From Chloroflexota bacterium (GTDB lineage: Bacteria; Chloroflexota; Dehalococcoidia; Tepidiformales; Tepidiformaceae): a DNA stretch of 11,799 nt. The stretch covers positions 1 through 11,799 of the forward strand of contig JAKALX010000074.1 of the NCBI GenBank assembly GCA_021823905.1. The letters are read 5' to 3'. A program made the position numbers and the translations under genes. The first letter of the stretch is position 1, and every line of letters starts with the position of its first letter. This document shows positions 7,164-11,799 of the stretch, piece by piece. Under the pieces are notes generated by a model. That model ran no database searches. It had not been told where the DNA came from and saw only the letters and a program-made list of their open reading frames with translations.

Positions 7164-7721
7164 CTACGTGATCGTCAGCGGCACGCCCTTGCGGCAGAGA
7201 TCGCACTCGGCCGGATCCCACGACTTGATGTCGAGGCTCATGCACGCGAAGAACGGCGTCCCGAACTCGACCTTGCCGCCCGTCCGGTCCACCAGCACGC
7301 CCACCCCCGCGACCTCGGCGCCCCGCTCTCGCACGGCGTCCAGCACTTCGCGAATACTCCCGCCGGTCGTCAGCACGTCGTCGACGACCAGCACCCGGTG
7401 GCCGGGACCAACGTCAAATCCCCGCCGGAATTCGCGCCCGGGCCCGTCCTCCTTGCGCTCCGCGATGACGCTCGCCAGGCCAAGCTGCCGCGCCGTCTCG
7501 TAGGAGAGAATGATTCCGCCTGTCGTCGGCCCCGCCACAAGGTTCGGCACGCCTCGGAAGCGCTCGGCGATTCGCCCGCAGAACTCGCTCGTCAGGTCCG
7601 GCCATTGCAGGATCCGGAACTTCTCGATGTAGAGGTCGCCATGCCGCCCGCTGGCGAATTGGAAATGCCCGCGGAGCAGCGCCCCGCGGGCTTCAAGCAT
7701 CGATTCGAGGTCGCTGGTCAT
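7164..7721 (-). CDS. pyrE: Orotate phosphoribosyltransferase
   Basis: A 185-residue protein that joins orotate to PRPP to make orotidine monophosphate, the fifth step of pyrimidine biosynthesis, in the cytosol. The PRPP-binding motif VLVVDDVLTTGGS is at 110-122; SGRHGDLYIEKF (25-35) and AGPTTGGIILSY (63-74) are also typical. The short C-terminus with CDLCRKGVPLTI (C173 and C176) marks the PyrE subfamily found in thermophiles and several deep-branching phyla rather than the E. coli type. It lies 40 bases downstream of the signal peptidase gene on the same strand and could be read from that transcript, but a possible promoter overlaps the gap. An in-frame ATG seven codons in (7700) is an alternative start; neither has a Shine-Dalgarno sequence. 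Its stop is one base from the Bat operon stop. Confidence 0.93.
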   Translation of the reverse strand: MTSDLESMLEARGALLRGHFQFASGRHGDLYIEKFRILQWPDLTSEFCGRIAERFRGVPNLVAGPTTGGIILSYETARQLGLASVIAERKEDGPGREFRRGFDVGPGHRVLVVDDVLTTGGSIREVLDAVRERGAEVAGVGVLVDRTGGKVEFGTPFFACMSLDIKSWDPAECDLCRKGVPLTIT

Positions 7722-7729
7722 CGGCAGCG

Positions 7730-7758
7730 AGCGTACCCGCGCCCGCTGCCCCGGTCCA
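7730..7758 (-). promoter_or_regulatory. Candidate pyrE promoter, leaderless type
   Basis: On the minus strand, TGGACC (7753-7758) and TACGCT (7730-7735) are 17 bases apart, and the -10-like box ends 8 bases before the pyrE ATG. It lies in the 40-base gap just after the signal peptidase stop codon. If real, pyrE can be transcribed independently of the giant gene. Sequence resemblance only. Confidence 0.35.
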
Positions 7759-7761
7759 TCC

Positions 7762-10700
7762 TCAGCGAGAGCTGATGATCGTCTGCGTCGTCAGCTTCGG
7801 TGGACCATCTTTGAGCGAGATGTCGCCGCCGCCGTTCGGCGCCAGCCCGAACTTCTCCATCGGCCAGTACGAGAGCATCGCCTTGCCGATGATCAGGTCT
7901 TTCGGCACCAGCCCAACCTGCTGGCTGCGGCTGTCCAGGCTGTTGTCCCGGTTGTCCCCCAGCACGTAGTACTCGCCTTCCGGGATCGACTCCTTCGGCT
8001 TCGTGTCGTGCCACGGCGACTTGATGTACGGCTCCTCCAGCAGGTGGTCGTTGATGTACACCTTGCCGTTCACGATCTCCACCGTCTCCCCGGGCAGCCC
8101 GACGATTCGCTTGATCAGGTCCGTGTCCGGCTTCCGCGGGTCCTTCAGGACCACGATGTCGCCACGCTGCGGCGCATGGAAGACGTTCCGTTTTGGCTGG
8201 TCGCCAGGGTTGACGAACGGCACGAACGTCGACAGCTTCCCCATGTCGACTTCGGCGTACTCCAGCTTGTTCACGATCAGGAACTGGCCGTTCTCGAGCG
8301 TCGGGTACATCGAACTCCCGTCGACCTTGAAGTTCTGGAACCCCGCCCGCACAGAGAGGAACACCAGGACTGCCAGCAGCAGCGTTTCAACTACCTCGCG
8401 CACCCACGTCCGCGTCCGCGTCCGCGAGTGGCCTTCCGCCGCGAACGGTTCCGGCTCACCCGTGACCCCCGCATCCATGCCCCATGAAGGCGATGCCGGC
8501 TCAGCTTCGTGGTCGGGTGCCAGGAACGGCGCCACGCGCTCGTCGAACTCCCCGAGTTCGTCGTCCGGTTCCCAGGGAGCGTCATTCGGATTCTCGCCTG
8601 CCCGCCCTGGTCGCTGGGGCGCCCACGCCGGGAGTCGTCCGAACGACCGCGGCTCTGCCGCCTGCTCCGCCGACTCCTGCAGGATCTGGTCACCCTCCGC
8701 GCCAAGCAGATCGTTGAGGGCAACGTCTGGCGCCTCCGCCTGTGTCCGTTCCGGTTCCCGCTCCTCGGGCAACATTTCGGAGGCGCGGGCCTCGAATGCC
8801 CGAACCACAACGTCGTCGTCGTCGCCCTCCCAGCCCTGCTCAAAAGCGCCGGCTTCCGTCTGGGCGCTCGCGGCTGGCAGGAACATCTCGACCGTCTCGG
8901 CCTCTTGCCGCCGCCCTTGCTGGGGCTCCGGATCGTCCTGGCGGCCACGATAAATGGCCACTCCCGACGGGCCGGCGGTGTCGTAGCCACTTGCCTCGGC
9001 GATTGCGGCCCACGGGTCGTCCTCTTCCGCGGCGGTTTGCGGCTCAGCCGCCGGCGGTCCGGCTTGGCTCCGTTCGTCCAGGCCCGCCAGCCGATCCGCC
9101 ACTTCGGCCCCTTCGCTGGCCAGCCCGGCCGCACCGAACGCGTCGCCCCATCCGCGCTCTGCCGCCGGTTGTTCCCGCTCCTCGGCTTGCTGCCTTCCCG
9201 CCTCGAATTCTGCCCACGGGTCCTCGGACCGCACTCCCGCCGGAGCCACCGCCGGCCCTTCTTCCTGGCGGCTGACCGCTGCCCACGGGTCCTCGTCTAT
9301 TGCCACTTCCACCGCCGGAACCGGTTCGAGCGACGGAGCACCGCTGGCGCCACTGTCCTCGGGGATGTCTTCGCCTTCAGCCGCCATTCGTGCCGCCGCC
9401 CGTTCCCACCACGGAACCTCCGCGGCTTCGGCCATAGGCTCGCTGCTCGCGGCGACCGCCTCCGTCTCCACTACTGCGGCATCCTGCTCGGACCACGAGG
9501 CAGCGGCTTGGCCGGCTTCGGCCACCGGCTCGACGCCCTCGGCGACCGGTTCCGTCTCCGCGGGGTCCTCGTCGAACCACGAGGCAGCGGCCTGCCCGGT
9601 TTCGGCCGCCGGCTCGGCGACCGGTTCCGTCTTCGCGGCGTCCTGCTCGAACCACGAGGGAGCGGCTTGCCTGGCTTCGGCCACCGGCTCGACGCTTTCG
9701 GCGACCGCTTCCGTCTCCACTACTGCGGCATCCTGCTCGAACCACGAGGCAGCGGCTTGCCCGGCTTCGGCCACCGGCTCGACGCTTTCGGCGACCGCTT
9801 CCGTCTCCACTACTGCGGCATCCTGCTCGAACCACGAGTCAGCGCCCCGCCCGGCTTCGGCCACTGGCTCGACAGCGTCGTGCGCGCTTTCGTCGTTGGC
9901 CGTATTCAACCGTCCCGCCGTGCGCTCCCACCAGGGAACGTCCTCAACGGCGGTTTCCGGCTCGACCTCGGCGACGGCTGGGATCTCGGCTTCGAACGGC
10001 TCCGGGTCCCAAGCCAACGAATCGCTCTCCTCCAGCGGGCCGCTCGCGTGCGCCTGGACGTCGTTTTCGGTTGGCGTCGCTTCCTCGGCCGGATCCCACC
10101 CCCACGCTGCCTCCGCAACGTCCCGCTCGGCGGTGCTGTCCGTCGCCTGGGTAGCGGGCTCCGTGAAGGCCGGCGGCACAACCGGCGCATCCCATCGCGC
10201 CGTCCGTATGTCAGCGCGGTCCGCCTCGTCGTCCACGGCGAACCATTCCGCGCCTGCTATGTCGGCGTCCGCCACGTCGTCGTCCGCCAGGGCCGCCGGG
10301 CTTGTCGTACCGCGCCCGAACAGCCGCGCGAACAGCCCCCGGTGCGGTGCTGCAGGCTCGTGGGTTGCCGCTGGCTGGGCGGTGGACTGCGTCACTGGCA
10401 AGGCGGCGTCTGCGAATTCCGGCGCCGCTTCCGTCGCGAGCCGTCCGGCGTGTTCCGCTGGCTCCTCTTCGAACCATGCGCTCGGTGCGGCAACCGCCGG
10501 CGTCTCTTCGCTCTCGTCCTCCAGCGCTTCGTCCCCGGTTGTCTCCACCGGGTTCGCCGTCTCCGCGCGTTCCCAGTCGAACGGTTGCAGCAGCTCCGGC
10601 GGAACCTCCCGCGAGCGCTCGTTGCTGCCGCTCTCCTCCTCCCACGCGAACGGCTTCAACAGCTCCGCCGGGATGTCGCGCGGCGCGTCCTCCGCTTCCG

Positions 10701-11664
10701 CCTCGTCCTCCGCCAGGATCCGCCGCGGCCGTGGTTCCGGCTCGTCCTCTGGCTTCGAGGCCCAAGCGCGCATCGCGCCGAGGCCCTCTGGCTGGATCTC
10801 GGCTCCTTCGGCTTGCTCGCCGGACGGCCTCAGGTTGAACATCTGCTCCCAGCGGGCTGTCGCGCTCTCACCGGCCGGCCGTGCCTCGGTCTCGTGCCGT
10901 GCGAGCCGCTCGGCCCGGATCTCGGCCCACGAGCGTTGGTCGCCTTCCTCGCGCGGCGCTTCGTCCGCCGTCCGCTCCTCGTCTTCATTCGACCATCCGG
11001 CCGGCTGGATGGTCGCGAACGGCTCCGCCTCGTCAGGCTCGTCCGTGTCGAAGGCTACCTCGTCGTGCTCGCTCTCACGCTCCTCGAACGCGTGCGTCTC
11101 GCCGTGGACGCCGATCTGGCGATGCTCTCGGGGTGTCTCGTCCGTGCCATGCGCCGCCCAGCCGCGCATCGCAGCCAGTCCTCCCTCCTCCTCGCCATGC
11201 CCGAAGATCTCGTCCCAGCGCGACTGCTGCTCGATCGGTTCCGCGGCCGGCGGCTCGTGCGGCTCCTTCGATTGCCGCCTCAGCGTCAGGTCGATCGGCG
11301 CCAGCGACTCGCTCGACCACTCGTCTTCGTCCTCGCGCGGCGGAACCTGCGGGAGATCGGCGTCCCCGCCTCGCGCCAGCCGGAAGGTGCCGGAGCTCGT
11401 TTCCCGCGTCCTAGGCTCCTCCTTCCTGCGCCCGAGCCCGAAGAGGCCGCCCTTCTTCGGAGGCTCCGGCGAGCCCGGGGGCCGTCCGTACGACTCGCGC
11501 TCCGCTTTGTCCTCGATGTTGTTGATGAGACGCTGCCGCAGTTCGCGGTTCTTCTGCTCCTGGCGCTCCCACGCGCCGCTCGGCAGGTCGAAGTACCAGC
11601 CGTCGGGATTCTCGCCGTCCTGTCCCGGCTCTTCCGGACGTTCCCCCGCGGTATCCATTGTCAT
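7762..11664 (-). CDS. lepB: Signal peptidase I with a giant acidic N-terminal extension
   Basis: One uninterrupted 1300-codon frame. The last 222 residues are a complete type I signal peptidase, which removes signal peptides from exported proteins: a membrane helix at about 1091-1108, catalytic serine S1118 in DGSSMYPTL, catalytic lysine K1185 in DLIKRIVGLPGE, and the GDNRDNSLDSR box near 1236-1246. Typical single-helix bacterial enzymes of this kind total about 170-260 residues. The other 1078 residues are Glu/Ala/Asp/Pro-rich, with no predicted fold I recognise, and by normal topology lie in the cytoplasm. They hold five tandem repeats and paired tryptophan motifs. There are two N-terminal ATGs (11664, 11658); the first is used here. 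A shorter product from an internal ATG (8478, M1063) would be an ordinary 238-residue peptidase, but only GGGG three bases upstream offers a ribosome site. pyrE follows. The C-terminal identity is certain; the tail's role is unknown. Confidence 0.9.
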   Translation of the reverse strand: MTMDTAGERPEEPGQDGENPDGWYFDLPSGAWERQEQKNRELRQRLINNIEDKAERESYGRPPGSPEPPKKGGLFGLGRRKEEPRTRETSSGTFRLARGGDADLPQVPPREDEDEWSSESLAPIDLTLRRQSKEPHEPPAAEPIEQQSRWDEIFGHGEEEGGLAAMRGWAAHGTDETPREHRQIGVHGETHAFEERESEHDEVAFDTDEPDEAEPFATIQPAGWSNEDEERTADEAPREEGDQRSWAEIRAERLARHETEARPAGESATARWEQMFNLRPSGEQAEGAEIQPEGLGAMRAWASKPEDEPEPRPRRILAEDEAEAEDAPRDIPAELLKPFAWEEESGSNERSREVPPELLQPFDWERAETANPVETTGDEALEDESEETPAVAAPSAWFEEEPAEHAGRLATEAAPEFADAALPVTQSTAQPAATHEPAAPHRGLFARLFGRGTTSPAALADDDVADADIAGAEWFAVDDEADRADIRTARWDAPVVPPAFTEPATQATDSTAERDVAEAAWGWDPAEEATPTENDVQAHASGPLEESDSLAWDPEPFEAEIPAVAEVEPETAVEDVPWWERTAGRLNTANDESAHDAVEPVAEAGRGADSWFEQDAAVVETEAVAESVEPVAEAGQAAASWFEQDAAVVETEAVAESVEPVAEARQAAPSWFEQDAAKTEPVAEPAAETGQAAASWFDEDPAETEPVAEGVEPVAEAGQAAASWSEQDAAVVETEAVAASSEPMAEAAEVPWWERAAARMAAEGEDIPEDSGASGAPSLEPVPAVEVAIDEDPWAAVSRQEEGPAVAPAGVRSEDPWAEFEAGRQQAEEREQPAAERGWGDAFGAAGLASEGAEVADRLAGLDERSQAGPPAAEPQTAAEEDDPWAAIAEASGYDTAGPSGVAIYRGRQDDPEPQQGRRQEAETVEMFLPAASAQTEAGAFEQGWEGDDDDVVVRAFEARASEMLPEEREPERTQAEAPDVALNDLLGAEGDQILQESAEQAAEPRSFGRLPAWAPQRPGRAGENPNDAPWEPDDELGEFDERVAPFLAPDHEAEPASPSWGMDAGVTGEPEPFAAEGHSRTRTRTWVREVVETLLLAVLVFLSVRAGFQNFKVDGSSMYPTLENGQFLIVNKLEYAEVDMGKLSTFVPFVNPGDQPKRNVFHAPQRGDIVVLKDPRKPDTDLIKRIVGLPGETVEIVNGKVYINDHLLEEPYIKSPWHDTKPKESIPEGEYYVLGDNRDNSLDSRSQQVGLVPKDLIIGKAMLSYWPMEKFGLAPNGGGDISLKDGPPKLTTQTIISSR
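7765..8430 (-). other. Signal peptidase I catalytic region (peptidase S26 family)
   Basis: Residues 1079-1300 of the fusion. It begins with HSRTRTRTWVREVVE, a basic stretch just before the membrane helix that anchors the cytoplasmic side (positive-inside). The serine/lysine dyad and the later conserved boxes are all present, so the enzyme should be active. The segment MGKLSTFVPFVNPGDQ is the variable loop after the serine strand. Confidence 0.9.
8431..11664 (-). other. Acidic low-complexity cytoplasmic extension, 1078 residues
   Basis: Dominated by Glu, Asp, Ala and Pro with almost no long hydrophobic runs, hence probably disordered. Against this background sit regularly spaced tryptophans in short motifs: RWDEIF/RWEQMF with GLxAMRxWA (149-170, 271-302), IPAELLKPFAWE/VPPELLQPFDWE (331-342, 354-365), VPWWER (576 and 750) and DPWA (792, 815, 883). 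Two basic patches, KKGGLFGLGRRK (70-81) and HRGLFARLFGRG (441-452), could touch membrane or nucleic acid. The start reads DGWYFDLPSGAWER (21-34). No known domain is recognised. Confidence 0.8.
9406..9873 (-). repeat. In-frame tandem repeats, five copies of 25-30 codons plus a partial one
   Basis: Repeats within the acidic tail, residues 598-753. Units begin EQDAA or DEDPA and end SWF, SWS or PWW, with VETEAVAESVEPVAEA between. Copies 1-5 lie at 9739-9828 (30 codons), 9649-9738 (30), 9574-9648 (25), 9490-9573 (28) and 9406-9489 (28); a partial unit precedes at 9829-9873. The 90-base blocks 9647-9736 and 9737-9826 differ at only two bases by my reading, so that duplication is recent. All length changes are whole codons, keeping the frame open. 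Confidence 0.9.
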
Positions 11665-11670
11665 CAGCGT

Positions 11671-11684
11671 ACCATAGCCTCCCC
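11671..11684 (-). promoter_or_regulatory. Candidate start signals of the giant signal peptidase gene
   Basis: Two alternatives overlap here on the minus strand. TATGGT (11671-11676) ends 6 bases before the ATG and could be the -10 box of a leaderless mRNA, though no -35 box is visible. GGGGAGG (11678-11684) is a strong Shine-Dalgarno sequence but lies 13 bases before the ATG (19 before the second ATG), longer than usual. A three-codon ORF starting at 11675 ends on the real ATG (TGATG) but is only 2 bases from the Shine-Dalgarno site, so I do not call it. Confidence 0.3.
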
Positions 11685-11731
11685 GGCCGGCTCCCCGATT
11701 CGCGCCTGTCGCCCTTTACGGTTGGTTCTCC

Positions 11732-11737
11732 TACCCT
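11732..11737 (+). promoter_or_regulatory. Possible -10 box of the right-edge gene
   Basis: TACCCT lies 7 bases before the GTG at 11745 and fits the same TANNNT-then-start spacing as ribD and pyrE. No clear -35 box or Shine-Dalgarno sequence is present. It is a weak call on its own. The 80-base divergent spacer (11665-11744) must hold the promoters of both this gene and the giant gene. Confidence 0.25.
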
Positions 11738-11744
11738 CACGGGC

Positions 11745-11799
11745 GTGGACGGACTCGCGAATCTCCCAGATGAGCGGCTGGTCTCTCTTTCAAGGGACG
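11745..11799 (+). CDS. Start of a probable sigma-70-family (ECF-like) sigma factor, partial
   Basis: Only 18 codons are visible, from GTG to the right edge: MDGLANLPDERLVSLSRD. The pattern L(S/P)DE.LV......D close to the N-terminus is how many ECF-type sigma-70 factors begin, just before region 2. No other start codon lies in frame upstream within the spacer, and the frame is open to the edge. The gene diverges from the giant signal peptidase gene across an 80-base spacer. The evidence is short: the frame is likely real, the family is a guess from a brief motif, and other proteins can begin similarly. Confidence 0.4.
   Translation, partial: MDGLANLPDERLVSLSRD

Noticed and set aside
7100..7190. 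A hairpin terminator between the convergent operons
   Set aside because: GC-rich inverted stretches exist near the end of batBC but lie within coding sequence and lack a T-run on either strand.
6741..7775. A 344-codon plus-strand frame bridging the end of batBC and pyrE
   Set aside because: It runs across two genes of known family in other frames; Pro/Arg-rich sequence typical of out-of-frame GC-rich DNA.
9406..9873. A CRISPR-like or intergenic direct-repeat array
   Set aside because: Units are contiguous without spacers, vary only in whole codons and lie in frame within the lepB tail; it is a protein repeat.
9365..11677. A 770-codon open frame on the plus strand antisense to the giant lepB tail
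   Set aside because: It is Ser/Ala/Arg-rich without recognisable domains. Stops are absent because the sense gene rarely uses the codons that would create them. The sense frame continues into a genuine signal peptidase, so the sense strand is the coding one.

Overview
The window comes from a GC-rich bacterium. Protein style (signal peptidase I, the PyrE subfamily, the MoxR/Bat operon) would fit a Chloroflexota-type lineage, but that is an impression only; nothing here fixes the taxonomy. No mobile elements, CRISPR arrays, tRNAs or rRNAs were seen. Genes are tightly packed: the largest gap is the roughly 130-bp divergent spacer between ribD and moxR.

Layout. (1) Positions 1-1410, minus strand: ribD (riboflavin biosynthesis, deaminase plus reductase), followed downstream by an EVE-domain protein that runs off the left edge. 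(2) Positions 1543-7162, plus strand: a five-gene MoxR/Bat-type operon: moxR AAA+ ATPase, a cytosolic DUF58 protein, a BatD-like membrane protein with a signal peptide, a BatA-like VWA membrane protein, and a BatB-BatC-like VWA plus TPR fusion. The last four are chained by 1- or 4-base stop/start overlaps, so they are almost certainly translated together. (3) Positions 7164-11664, minus strand: pyrE (pyrimidine biosynthesis), preceded by a 1300-codon gene whose last 222 codons are a normal signal peptidase I and whose first 1078 codons are an acidic, low-complexity, probably disordered extension. (4) Positions 11745-11799, plus strand: the first 18 codons of a gene that looks like a sigma-70-family factor, divergent from the giant gene.

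How the genes work. MoxR ATPases paired with VWA proteins are thought to act as a chaperone or stress-response complex. Here the DUF58 protein is cytosolic, whereas the three others sit in the membrane; in BatA and BatBC the MIDAS-bearing VWA domains are predicted to lie outside. ribD and pyrE are housekeeping genes with no obvious link to the Bat operon.

The most unusual object is the giant signal peptidase. By standard topology its long tail lies in the cytoplasm. It contains five tandem repeats of about 30 residues and several pairs of tryptophan-centred short motifs, the pattern expected of a scaffold or multivalent binding region rather than of a protease accessory domain. Two further points deserve attention: a well-formed lipoprotein signal buried inside the BatB-BatC fusion, and recurrent TANNNT boxes 6-8 bases upstream of start codons, suggesting leaderless mRNAs.
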